Shown: positions 1 through 7,738, counted from the stretch's first letter. The stretch: 10,623 bases of DNA from UBA6164 sp045107135 (GCA_045107135.1 JASFZI010000022.1:1-10623), one strand, 5' to 3'. Translations and numbers: made by a program. Notes: generated by a model not told the origin, from the letters alone.

Positions 1-1230
1 CAAGAATTTTTTATAGAAAACACTTATCCTTCAAAAGAAGAAATTTTAAAATTATATGATTTTCTTTATAAAGGGGAAAAAGAGTGATCTTGAAGATGAA
101 AGGTGATATTAAAAACATATTATACTATTTCTTCAGAATCATGAATTGGTAGTGATATGAAGGTATGAAGTGCTTTGAAAATATTAGAAAAATACTGAAT
201 ATTAAGAAAATGAGTTTCTGAAAATATAAATACTACTGATTTTAGATGAAAATGATTAACTTTAGTTCAAGAAAAAAGAAAACACTCAAACTTATTAGTA
301 GATTGGAATCGTCAAAAGCTATTAAAAGAAGAGGCTTATTTTAAATTAGAACAAATAAAAAAATTACTTTTTTATCCAACATGTAGAAAAAGGTTTATTT
401 TGAATTATTTTTGAGATGAAGAAGATTTGGCTACACTTCCAGATAATTGTTGAGCATGTGATTTTTGTATAGAAAAGAAAAATCTTGAATGAGAAGAAAT
501 TGAAGATTTTGTTAATACTTCTGTATTTGCACTTATCTTAGATGTAGTTAAAAAAAATGATGCAAAGATTTGAGTTGTTATGATGACTAAATTTTTACGG
601 GGAAGTAAAGATGCAAAATTAATGGAGTGGAATATGCATAAGAGAGAAAATTTTTGAGCATTAGAAGATTTAACTTCAGAATTAATTCAGGCTGTAATAG
701 AAGCTCTTATATCTCAAGATTATTTATGTAAAACAGAATGAAGATATCCACTTTTATGAATAACAGATACATGAAGGGTAGCAATAAATAGAAATGATTT
801 TTTGCGTGACGATAATACTGAATTACAGCATTACATAAAAATTAGATTATGATCAAGTGCAACATATAAAAAGAAAAAAGTACTTAAAGTAAAAACAGAG
901 AAAGTAGGTACATATAATGAAACATCAAGATTGTTAAAGGAATGAAAATCTTTAAAGGAAATTTCAGAAGCTAGAGATTTAAAGACTATTACAATTGAAT
1001 CTCATATAGTTAAGCTTTATGAGCTATGAGATATTGTTTTAACTGATATTATGAAATATAGTAATTTTACTAATTTAAAAGCTATAAAAACAGTAATAAT
1101 AGATGATTTGGATTGAGTTTCAAATCCCTTGAAACCAATAAAAGAAATTCTAGAAAATAATGGAAGTAAAAAGATTTCATATTTTGAAATAAAAATAGCA
1201 ATTGCAATGATGGAGAAAAAAGATATATAA
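1..1230 (+). CDS. recQ: RecQ-family ATP-dependent DNA helicase, C-terminal part (5' end outside window)
   Basis: This is the C-terminal 409 residues of a RecQ 3'-5' DNA helicase used in recombination and repair, read with TGA as Gly. The two motor domains lie mostly upstream of the window. What is visible begins near the end of the second RecA-like domain. It continues with the zinc-binding region, with cysteines at window residues 128, 150, 153 and 156 (C-x21-C-x2-C-x2-C) and the typical RKRFILNYFGD context. Next is a winged-helix RQC domain (about residues 175-265, with an FLRGSKDAK segment). Last is a C-terminal helix-turn-helix of the HTH_40 type (about 305-350, ETSRLLKEGKSLKEIS), as in Bacillus-type RecQ. 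The final 60 residues are not recognised, and no HRDC domain is apparent. There are many in-frame TGA codons, one of them inside the zinc motif (451-453). The gene stops at TAA directly before a terminator, so it appears to be the last gene of its transcript. The family call is secure from the zinc/RQC/HTH order. Confidence 0.93.
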
Positions 1231-1257
1231 AAACTAGTTTGTCAAGCTAGTTTTTTT
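1230..1257 (+). terminator. Rho-independent terminator of recQ
   Basis: An 8-bp stem AAAACTAG / CTAGTTTT (1230-1237 with 1247-1254) is followed by a T run at 1251-1257. It starts on the last base of the recQ stop codon. Confidence 0.85.
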
Positions 1258-1284
1258 GTTTCTTTGGTATTAATATGATAAAAT
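1256..1284 (+). promoter_or_regulatory. Candidate promoter for pilB
   Basis: TTGTTT (1256-1261) lies 17 bases before TAAAAT (1279-1284), which carries an extended -10 TGA just upstream (1276-1278). The -35 overlaps the end of the recQ terminator. A predicted start near 1291 would give a leader of roughly 27 bases. The -35 match is weak. Confidence 0.45.
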
Positions 1285-1317
1285 AATTAGTAATTATAGT
1301 TTTATTATAAATTATAT

Positions 1318-2661
1318 ATGGATATCCAGAAAATTCTAAACAAATTACCCGTTAAAATGACCACTACAAAGAAAGTAAAAGTAGAGGATTTGTTTGCTAC
1401 AACAAGCTGAAGTTCAGCTATTAATAAAACCCATATTGATTCAGATTTAAATATTGTTTCTTATTGAGATAAAAAAGAGGATGGTACTGTTATTGCTGTT
1501 GTAAATGATATTTTTTTAAATTCATTTAAATTAAAAGCCTCAGACATTCATATTGAACCTAGAGAAAAAAAAGTGAATATAAGGTTTAGAGTTGATTGAA
1601 ATTTTATTGATTATAAAGATATATCATTATCTATTAGGGATTCAATTATAGCTAGAATAAAAATTATGGCTTACTTAAGAATTGATGAACACAGATTACC
1701 TCAAGATTGAAAAATAGCTTATAAACTTTTTTGATGAAAATCAATTGATATGAGAGTATCTATTATCCCTACTATTTATTGAGAAAAGTGTGTAATTAGG
1801 TTATTAAAAAAAGATGACACTCCACCTAAGCTTAAAGATCTAGGTATAATGCCATATAATATGGTTAAGATTAAAAAACATTTGAGAGATAATTATTGAA
1901 TGATTTTAGCTGTTGGTCCTACTGGTTCATGAAAATCAACTACATTATTTTCATTGTTATCACAATTTGATTCGTCTGAAAAAAATATTTCTACATTAGA
2001 AGATCCAGTTGAATATAGAATTACCGGAGTTAATCATACTCAAATTAATCCTAGTATTAATTTTACTTTTGCAAAGTGATTAAGAAGTCTATTAAGGCAG
2101 GATCCAGATATAATAATGGTATGAGAAATAAGAGATGAGGAGACAGCAAAACTAGCTGTAGAAGCATCAATTACATGACATATAGTGTTTTCTACAATTC
2201 ATACGAATTCTGCTTCTCATACAATTCAAAGACTTGTTAATTTGTGAGTTGATCCATTATTAATCAGTTCAAGTTTAAGAATGATTATATCACAAAGACT
2301 AGCTAGAAAATTATGTATTCATTGTAAAATATCATATAATGCAAGTGACAAAATTAAAAAATATATAGTTTGAAAAGTGTGAAAATATATAAAAAACAAA
2401 CAAGACTTACAACTCTTTAAATCAAATGATGAATGATGTAGTAAGTGTAATCATACATGATATAGTTGAAGAATATGATTATATGAAATTTTAGAAATGA
2501 CAGATAAAGTAGAAGAGTTAATGTTAAAAAATGCATCTAGATTACAGCTTGAAATCCAAGCTGTGTGAGACTGAATGGTTCCAGTAAAAGAAGACGGATT
2601 ATTAAAGGTTGTCCTTTGAGAAACTTCATTAGAAGAAATCCTTTCTGTCCTGGGAACCTAA
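1318..2661 (+). CDS. pilB: Type IV pilus assembly ATPase PilB / GspE family, compact form
   Basis: This 447-residue cytoplasmic AAA+-like secretion ATPase powers assembly of type IV pili or a related competence pseudopilus. The N2 domain begins near residue 55 (SDIHIEP then VRFR-type strand). Walker A GPTGSGKST is at 200-208, with its second-last Gly (205) encoded by TGA. An Asp box (STLEDPVEYR) follows. Walker B (DPDIIMVGEIRD) starts at 262 and also has a TGA glycine. A His box (STIHTNSA) comes next. The zinc tetracysteine is C333/C336 and C374/C377, then GYSGRIGLYEIL. Usual PilB proteins have about 560-570 residues. The missing stretch is the N-terminal MshEN (N1) domain, replaced here by about 55 Lys-rich residues. 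ATG 1318 was chosen because it follows the promoter and is the first in-frame Met. ATG 1357 is a possible alternative. No hairpin terminator follows, and two small genes lie downstream with their own candidate promoter. A prepilin-like gene sits about 700 bases away on the other strand. Confidence 0.95.
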
Positions 2662-2694
2662 AAAAATAAAAAGTCTAGTTAAAAATAAAAAAAT

Positions 2695-2721
2695 TTGCTA
2701 ATATTTTTTGCTAAGTATAAT
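2695..2721 (+). promoter_or_regulatory. Candidate promoter for the two small genes after pilB
   Basis: TTGCTA (2695-2700) precedes a consensus TATAAT (2716-2721) with 15-base spacing, slightly short. The octamer TTTGCTAA occurs twice here (2694-2701 and 2707-2714), bracketing the -35, and might be an operator. The expected start is near 2728, about 28 bases before the ATG at 2756. Confidence 0.5.
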
Positions 2722-2755
2722 AGAATGTGATATTATTAATTAGTAAATAATTTAA

Positions 2756-3016
2756 ATGAATACACGTTTAGAAAAGCTTTTTGAAAAATATAATCTTTCA
2801 GATAAAGATAGGTATGAAATAAATCAGATTTTCTGATTATTGCCACCTGATAGAAAGTTAAATATATTAAATAATTTCGATATTTTAGCTTTTAGGTTTG
2901 AACAAATACATAAAGAAATTGATTTAGAAAGGAAAATTCTAATTTGAGATTTAGTTATAGATATAAAATCTTTTTATAAAAAATACTGAAATCAAATTGG
3001 AACTTTACAAAAATAA
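2756..3016 (+). CDS. Small protein of unknown function downstream of pilB
   Basis: This 86-residue protein is read with TGA as Gly, with three in-frame TGA codons. I do not recognise the family. It has no signal peptide or membrane segment and is rich in Lys, Glu, Asp, Ile and Leu. It looks wholly helical: an N-terminal helix (RLEKLFEKYNL), a central FGLLPPDRKLNILNNF segment, and a C-terminal amphipathic helix ending in KSFYKKYGN. The LLPPDRK pattern resembles short helical proteins common in CPR genomes, but that is only an impression. It has a promoter with consensus -10 just upstream. The next small gene starts 10 bases after its stop, so the two are probably co-transcribed. Its place after pilB hints at an accessory role for the pilus, which is inference from position only. 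Confidence 0.75.
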
Positions 3017-3026
3017 AAATAAAAAC

Positions 3027-3302
3027 ATGACTTTTGATAAATTTGAACATCTACAAAATATAGATCCAACTCCTGATGATATTAAAAAATTATTGGTAGG
3101 AGAGGTTAAAAATGAACATCTTTGACATTTATCAAGCCATTTTGAATGAATAAGAAAACAATCTTCTAATAGAGAAGTGGTTTCTGCAGCAAATGATATA
3201 TTAGTAAAGATTGAAAATATAATGACATTGTGAAAAAAAGAATTTTCTTGAGAGATTATGGCAGCAACAGCTGATGATTATAATAATAAAATGGCTGCGT
3301 AA
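3027..3302 (+). CDS. Small protein of unknown function, second of a pair
   Basis: This is a 91-residue soluble protein with four in-frame TGA glycines and no recognised domain. It has no membrane segment or signal peptide. The N-terminal part reads FDKFEHLQNIDPTPDDIKKLL. The middle is predicted helical (NEHLGHLSSHFEGIRKQ, then REVVSAANDILVKIENIM), followed by an acidic, Ala-rich tail ending in KMAA. It starts 10 bases after the preceding gene and ends at TAA just before a strong terminator, so the pair forms a two-gene transcript. Codon use matches its neighbours, with no sign of transfer. The reality of the gene is supported by the continuous frame under code 25, tight spacing and terminator placement. 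No function can be stated. Confidence 0.75.
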
Positions 3303-3314
3303 TATTAAAAAAAT

Positions 3315-3352
3315 AAAAAAACCTTTTTTTAAATCTAAATAAGGTTTTTTTT
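3315..3352. terminator. Bidirectional terminator between the small-gene pair and the prepilin gene
   Basis: An 11-bp stem AAAAAAACCTT (3315-3325) pairs with AAGGTTTTTTT (3341-3351), with a 15-base AT loop. The flanking A and T tracts serve as U tracts on either strand, so it can end both convergent transcripts. The stop codon of the minus-strand gene (3351-3353) is built into the T tract. Confidence 0.85.
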
Positions 3353-3908
3353 ATTGTTGTATTTCAGACAATCAATTAAGTGTATTAATTAAAAGTATTT
3401 TTGAATCAGTTTTATTTTTTATAGTTAATTTTAATATTTTTGATTTAACGTCATCACAATATGATCACATTTTTATTTTATTTCATGTAAATAAAATTTC
3501 TCATGTAAATGTTAAGGGGATAGTGAAAATATTATTTCAATTAAGATCTAGACATTTTATTTCTGTTATAGAAAAACCTGTTCTAAAAATTGGAGCAATT
3601 CCTAAAATAGTCCAGTCATCTCAATCAAAAGTACTATTAATTATTGTTCAATTATTTGAAAGAGAGTATTCTATTTTCCACTCTTCAGGTAAATTTTGGT
3701 CAGTTCAAATTGATTTTCATAATAATGAACTGTTTCTAATAGTTTCAAAATTTGATTTAACATTGTTTACGAATATGTCTAATTCTTGTTTTGTACTTAA
3801 TCTATTTAGGTTTAAATTTGATGTTACTAATGCCATTATTGCTAAGAGAGTCATTCAAACAAGTAGTTCAATTAATGTAAAAGCAGGTTTTATTTTTTTT
3901 AAATTCAT
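3351..3908 (-). CDS. Type IV prepilin-like / pseudopilin protein (GspH-like)
   Basis: This 185-residue protein on the minus strand is read with TGA as Gly. Its N-terminus is a class III prepilin signal: a short basic leader (MNLKKIKPA) then FTLIELLVGMTLLAIMALV, a hydrophobic helix with Phe at +1 and Glu at +5 of the mature protein. Prepilin peptidase would cleave before Phe10. The -1 residue is Ala rather than the usual Gly. After the helix comes a globular region of mixed beta character (KIEYSLSNNGTIINS, WTILGG, GNNIFTIPLTFTGEILFTG) containing two cysteines (SITEIKC and GSYCDD), which could form a disulfide. Length and layout match minor pseudopilins such as GspH/FimT. The nearby pilB gene supports a pilus or DNA-uptake role. 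ATG 3908 is set by the leader. A plus-strand open frame covering 3523-3942 is its antisense shadow. The exact pilin type is uncertain. Confidence 0.9.
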
Positions 3909-4040
3909 AAAGTATAAATGTTTAAAAGTTATTATAATTTAAAATAAATTTGTAAAAAATCAAAAATTATTTAAAATATTATTGTACTTAGTTTATACAT
4001 AAAAATTATGCTGACAAATTTATTTTATAATTTAGTTAAT
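3909..4040. promoter_or_regulatory. Divergent promoter region of the prepilin and Fn3-protein genes
   Basis: This is a 132-base AT-rich gap between divergent starts. For the prepilin gene, a consensus -10 TATAAT reads on the minus strand (plus 3931-3936), with only a weak TTTACA-like -35 about 14 bases upstream. For the Fn3 gene, candidate -10 boxes are TATACA (3994-3999) and TATAAT (4026-4031). Neither has a convincing -35, and the second lies only 9 bases before the ATG. No hairpin or open frame of note was seen. Confidence 0.4.
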
Positions 4041-4940
4041 ATGAAAAGTATTTTTAGGTTTCTATGATTTGTTTCATTACTATTTGTTCTAATTGTTGAA
4101 TCTTTTGCCTTAGATGCTCCCTCTGATGTAGAAATAGAGAGTTTTACTGATACTTCGGTCGTTGTAAAGTGGGAACCACTTGAGGATGCTATCATGTATT
4201 ACGTATATTATTCTAAAGTATCATGAGTTGATGCTGATTATGAAAACTATTCAGATTTTGTTGAATGAGATTCAGTAGAAATTACTGAATTAGAAGAATG
4301 ACAAAATTATTATTTTGCTGTTACTTCACTTGATGAAAATTGAGAAGAAAGTGTATATTCAGAAGAAATAGTTTTTGATGTTAATAATATTGATCAAGCG
4401 AAAAGAAGTGATTTAGATTTTGCATTAGATTGAGTATCTGTTATCTCATATAATAAAATTGAACTTTCTTTTACTAATCCTCTAGATAATTCAAAAGATA
4501 CAATGAGAGAATTTAAAGTTGTAAATAAATCTGATAATTTTGATACTTTTGAGGTTATTTTAACAGAATTAAATCCAAAAAATGATTTACTTTTAGGGGT
4601 TACATTAGATAGAAATTTGAAAGTAGGTAATCAATATGAAGTTATTATTGTTGCAATCGTATCTGCAACTGGTAGAAATATAGAATCATGAATTGATAAT
4701 ATTGAAACTTTTACTGTAAGAAAAATAAATGAAACAGTTGAACTTAACTCAGCTTCACCAGAAGAAGAAACTTCATTAATTTGAACAAATCTTTCTGCTG
4801 AAGAAGTTGAAAATACAACTCTTGCTTTAGCTAATAATCAAACAGCACTACCTACAACAGGACCAGAACACGTATTAATGCTTATCTTATCAATAATACT
4901 TTGAGCTGTGATTTTTATATTTAATTACAAGAAAGCATAA
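4041..4940 (+). CDS. Secreted fibronectin type III / Ig-like surface protein with C-terminal LPTTG sorting signal
   Basis: This 299-residue exported protein has nine TGA glycines. Residues 1-24 form a signal peptide (basic start, hydrophobic FLGFVSLLFVLIV core, probable cleavage after SFA). Residues about 26-112 form a fibronectin type III domain (APSDVEIESFTDTSVVVKWEP, YYVYYS, ITELEEGQNYYFAVTS). Residues about 130-232 look like a second beta-sandwich of the bacterial SbsA/Big Ig-like kind (VSVISYNKIELSFTNPLD, LKVGNQYEVIIVAIVSATG). A Glu/Ser/Thr/Asn-rich linker follows, then LPTTG (residues 270-274, bases 4848-4862), a hydrophobic segment (VLMLILSIILGAVIFIF) and a short NYKKA tail. Together these make a sortase class A or E type cell-wall sorting signal. 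The likely role is a surface adhesion or display protein, inferred from the architecture. No sortase gene is in the window. A strong hairpin terminator follows. Confidence 0.88.
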
Positions 4941-4984
4941 ATATAAATTAAAAAAGATATAAATACTGAAAATATAAAATAAAT

Positions 4985-5015
4985 AAAACACACACTAAGT
5001 AATAGTGTGTGTTTT
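4985..5015. terminator. Bidirectional terminator between the Fn3-protein and LemA-like genes
   Basis: A perfect 12-bp stem AAAACACACACT (4985-4996) / AGTGTGTGTTTT (5004-5015) closes a 7-base loop. T tract 5012-5017 serves the plus strand and A-rich 4981-4988 serves the minus strand. The stop codon of the minus gene (5016-5018) uses the end of the T tract. Confidence 0.92.
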
Positions 5016-5525
5016 TTATATTATTATATCTTTAGTTTCTATAGGGAATAAGAGTCAAATAATCGTAATATTTTTTAAAAAAATTATTCTATTAAATTTT
5101 TTGGTTATTTGTTTGTAGGTCATGAGATTATCACCTAATTCACTACTTTTATCTATTATAATATCTTTAATATATAAAAATTTTCAATCTTTATTTAGTT
5201 TTGGATGTTTATTACAAACTCTAAATATAAAATTTAATTCATTATGGATTAGTTTATTTGTATCTAATTTTTTTATTAATTTATCATAAAAGTTATTTTC
5301 TGAAAAATCTTTCTTTTTTAATCTAATAGATTCTTTAAATATTTCATCATGTTTATTTAAGTACTTCTTAGTCGCTTCATAAATACTAGGTATCTGATTA
5401 TTTTTTTCCTTAAATTGTTTTAGTATTTTTATTTCTAGTTTTTTAATTTTTATATTTAATAAATATATAAATATTATAAATAATAAAAATATAAAAATTA
5501 GGCCATAAATCAGGTAATAAATCAT
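5016..5525 (-). CDS. LemA-like membrane-anchored protein (divergent)
   Basis: This is a 169-residue minus-strand gene. Under the standard code it would appear to stop at a TGA (plus 5184-5186), but reading TGA as Gly it continues 56 residues to TAA. A single N-terminal membrane segment (about residues 2-24, all Ile/Leu/Phe/Tyr) precedes a Lys-rich helical domain. The pattern follows LemA: a helix with a NNQIPSIYEATKKYLNKHDEIFKES segment (cf. LIPNLVETVKGYAKHE of LemA), then HPKLNKDGKFLYIKD (cf. YPELKANENF), then a helix with KQITKKFNRIIFLKNITIIGLLFP (cf. YN..V..FN......P..LIA..FGF). LemA-family proteins are three-helix coiled domains anchored by an N-terminal helix. Their role is unclear, and they often accompany envelope proteases. 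The similarity is by eye and divergent. A well-formed promoter lies upstream. The gene appears to be monocistronic. Confidence 0.72.
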
Positions 5526-5582
5526 ATTATTATTTTAATTATAAATTTCTGAAAAATATATAAATTTATCTTCTATATTTGT

Positions 5583-5611
5583 ATTTTATCATTTATTAAT
5601 AAATAAATCAA
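5583..5611 (-). promoter_or_regulatory. Promoter for the LemA-like gene
   Basis: On the minus strand, TTGATT (plus 5606-5611) and TAAAAT (plus 5583-5588) are separated by 17 bases, with TGA just before the -10 (extended -10). The start would fall near 5576, leaving a leader of about 50 bases. The rest of the 5526-5640 gap holds only AT-rich sequence without an open frame of note. Confidence 0.6.
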
Positions 5612-5640
5612 AATATGTAGTCATATTTGGGTATTTATGT

Positions 5641-5668
5641 TTGACTAACTAGCTTTTTTTTATATAAT
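5641..5668 (+). promoter_or_regulatory. Promoter for the secE-nusG-greA operon
   Basis: TTGACT (5641-5646) and consensus TATAAT (5663-5668) are spaced by 16 bases, the best-formed plus-strand promoter in the window. Transcription would begin near 5675, giving a leader of about 55 bases before secE. A second TTGACA (5673-5678) lies downstream with only a poor -10 (TATTTG, 5695-5700). Confidence 0.7.
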
Positions 5669-5729
5669 CCTATTGACAAGTGTTACAAGAATTTTATTTG
5701 TAGCATTTTTTTATTACTTATTACTTATT

Positions 5730-5909
5730 ATGTTACAATTTTTCAAAGATTCTTCTAGAGAATTAAAACATGTTGTTTGGCCTACTAGAGCCGAAACTAA
5801 AAATTTCTTTATTATTGTTCTAATTATTCTAATTTTATTTTGAATATATTTATTTATTGCAAGTACTATTTTTTCAGAAGGTATGTTGTTTCTGAAAAGT
5901 TTAATATAG
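5730..5909 (+). CDS. secE: Preprotein translocase subunit SecE
   Basis: This is a 59-residue SecE, the small clamp subunit that stabilises SecY in the Sec translocon of the cytoplasmic membrane. The amphipathic helix carries the family signature (FKDSSRELKHVVWPTRAET). It is followed by one transmembrane segment (FFIIVLIILILFGIYLFIAST) with a single TGA glycine, and a short tail. The length is normal for the single-spanning bacterial form. ATG 5730 is the only start that gives the canonical N-terminus. It stops at TAG, and nusG begins 30 bases later, the classic secE-nusG pairing. A consensus promoter lies about 60 bases upstream, so this is the first gene of the operon. The tRNA-Trp and rpmG genes often found before secE are absent. 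Confidence 0.95.
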
Positions 5910-5939
5910 GTTAATTTATTATATAAAATTTAAAATAAA

Positions 5940-6470
5940 ATGCTTAATAAACCAGAATGGTATGTTATTCAAGTAGTTTCTTGAACTGAGGATAATGTTA
6001 AATCATCACTTTTTCAAAGAAGAGAAAGTTTTTGACTTGAAGAATTTATTATTGATGTATTTGTTCCAACTCATGACGTTGTATCAGTTAAAGCAGGTTG
6101 AGAGAAGGTTACAAAGAAGAAAAATATACTTCCTTGATATATTCTAGTACAAATGAATGTTACTAATGAAAGTTGGTATATTGTTAGAAATACTCCAAAT
6201 GTTACATGATTCTTATGAGCTTGAAATATTCCAGTTCCAGTATCTGGAGAAGAATTAGCTAAATTAAAAAGTAAAATTGCAGAGCAATCTGAAACATTTG
6301 AAACTAAATATAAAACATGAGATATGGCATTAATTATTAAATGACCATTTGAGTGAAATGAATGAATAATAGTAGAAGTAAATGATAAAAAATGAGTTGT
6401 TAAGATGAATGTTAACTTACTTTGAAGAGATACTCCTATAGAATTAGAATTTGCTGATATAAAAGTTTAG
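5940..6470 (+). CDS. nusG: Transcription termination/antitermination protein NusG
   Basis: This is a 176-residue NusG, the conserved elongation factor that binds the RNA polymerase clamp, suppresses pausing and links transcription to ribosomes or Rho. The N-terminal NGN domain is complete: PEWYVIQVVSGTEDNVKSSL, FVPTHDVVSVKAGGEKVTKKKNILPGYILVQM, then SWYIVRNTPNVTGFLGAGNIPVPV. The C-terminal KOW domain (about 125-176) reads TGDMALIIKGPFEGNEGIIVEVNDKKG and ends DTPIELEFADIKV. By my count 13 of 15 glycines are TGA, including KOW-motif positions, so the gene is unreadable under the standard code. It stops at TAG. The usual next genes rplK/rplA are absent. A membrane protein of unknown function starts 21 bases downstream instead. 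Confidence 0.97.
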
Positions 6471-6491
6471 TTTTATTTAAAAAAAAGCAAT

Positions 6492-7235
6492 ATGAGAAAA
6501 ACAATAGGATTTGTAATATTTTTGATTATTATTTTTATTGTAAATTTGGTATTTTATTTTTTATCTGAAGATTATAGATTTTTTCTAAAAAAAATTAAGG
6601 ATACTGACCAAACAGTATATTTAGAAGAAAAGGAAATAACAGATGAAAAGAAATTAGATGATGAAATACCTGAAGATGAAATAATTGAAAAAAAAGTTAC
6701 AAATATTGAAGTTGCTGATAATGATGAAGAGAAAAAAATATTAGAATGAGCGGAAGTTGTAAAATTAAGTACTAAAAATGATTCAATATTTGAATTAAAA
6801 GATACAACGGAACTTAAAAGTGATGTTTCACTTTGAAAAAATTATCAAACTATTATTAATTTATTCTCAATATATAATTTAAGTAGATTAGAAATGAATT
6901 CTAACTTATTTGATTTAACTGATGAATATCCAGATAATTATTTTGAATATTATTCTAAAGATTTAACTCTATATCTATTCCCAACTAAAACATATACTGA
7001 ACTAAATGATATATTTTCTGTATTAGTTGATGAATTACCATTCACTCTAAATGAAACGAATAGTTTTTGAGATAATTCATTTTATATTAATTTAAGCGAA
7101 AATATAGAAGACAGGTTTGTTAGAATTGTTATATCAAATAAATGAGTAGTGTTTTGATTGAAGATAAAAAAAACAGAATACAATTTAGTTAGAGACAAGC
7201 TAAATTCATTAAAAATTGTACCTGAAGAGAATTAA
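6492..7235 (+). CDS. Membrane-anchored acidic protein of unknown function in the nusG-greA operon
   Basis: This 247-residue protein is read with TGA as Gly. The standard code would stop it at 6747-6749, after 85 residues. Residues about 4-24 form one membrane helix or uncleaved signal anchor (IGFVIFLIIIFIVNLVFYFL). Residues 42-87 are a strongly charged, Glu/Asp/Lys-rich linker that should be disordered (EEKEITDEKKLDDEIPEDE). Residues about 100-245 form a folded domain of mixed helix and strand, with aromatic patches (DEYPDNYFEYYSKDLTLYLFP) and a strand near the end (RFVRIVISNKGVVFGLKIKK). I do not recognise the family. It sits between nusG and greA with gaps of 21 and 26 bases, so it is co-transcribed with them. 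The layout, an N-terminal anchor with a long spacer, suggests a domain held outside the membrane, possibly an envelope function. Confidence 0.85.
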
Positions 7236-7261
7236 TAATTATTTAAATAACCATAGAAAAT

Positions 7262-7738
7262 ATGTCTAATACTATTTTTTTAACACAAGAATGACTAGTT
7301 AACTTACAAGCAGAACTAAAGGAATTAAAAAATGCTAAAAGAGTTGAAATTGCAGCAAAATTAAAAGAAGCTATTTCTTTTTGAGATCTTTCAGAAAATT
7401 CTGAATATGAAGATGCTAGAAATGAACAAGCTCAAGTTGAACTAAGAATCTCTGATTTAGAAAATCAATTAAAAAAAGTTGAAATTATTAAAGAAACGAA
7501 GAATAAGGGAGAAAAAGTAAATATGTGATCAGTTGTAGAAATTGAAAATATTAGTACTAAAGAAAAAGAAATTTTTAAAATAGTTGGTTCTACAGAAGCT
7601 GATATATTAGCAAAGGTACCACAAATTTCTAATGAAAGTCCTGTTTGAAAAGCTCTTTTATGAAAAAAGAAAACTGATAAAGTAAAGGTAACAGCTGATT
7701 CAGGTAAATTTGAATATAAAATACATAGTATCAAATAA
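7262..7738 (+). CDS. greA: Transcription elongation factor GreA
   Basis: This 158-residue GreA rescues backtracked RNA polymerase by inserting its coiled coil into the secondary channel and stimulating transcript cleavage. The N-terminal coiled coil (about 5-78) starts FLTQEGLVNLQAELKELK and carries the acidic tip motif FGDLSENSEYEDARNEQ, whose Asp and Glu position the catalytic metal. Its loop glycine is TGA. The C-terminal FKBP-like domain follows (MGSVVEIENIS, FKIVGSTEADI, ISNESPVGKALLGKKKTDKVKV). The length is normal for the family. ATG 7262 gives the canonical N-terminus. It is the fourth gene of the operon, 26 bases after the preceding gene. Finding greA in the same operon as secE-nusG is uncommon in model bacteria and puts two elongation factors under one promoter. 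Confidence 0.96.

Noticed and set aside
3523..3942. Plus-strand open frame of 139 codons
   Set aside because: It lies antisense to the prepilin-like gene, which has a clear FTLIEL signal. The plus frame gives a low-complexity protein without recognisable features.
4503..4691. Short open frame of 62 codons
   Set aside because: It is an internal in-frame piece of the Fn3/LPTTG gene between two TGA codons, an artefact of standard-code reading.
5526..5729. tRNA-Trp or rpmG before secE
   Set aside because: The gap is AT-rich with promoters on both strands. No cloverleaf or L33-like reading frame was found.
5711..5730. Tandem TTACTTA repeat in the secE leader
   Set aside because: It has only two or three short copies in low-complexity AT sequence and can arise by chance.
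7465..7734. Minus-strand open frame across greA
   Set aside because: It is the antisense shadow of greA, whose family motifs are unmistakable on the plus strand.
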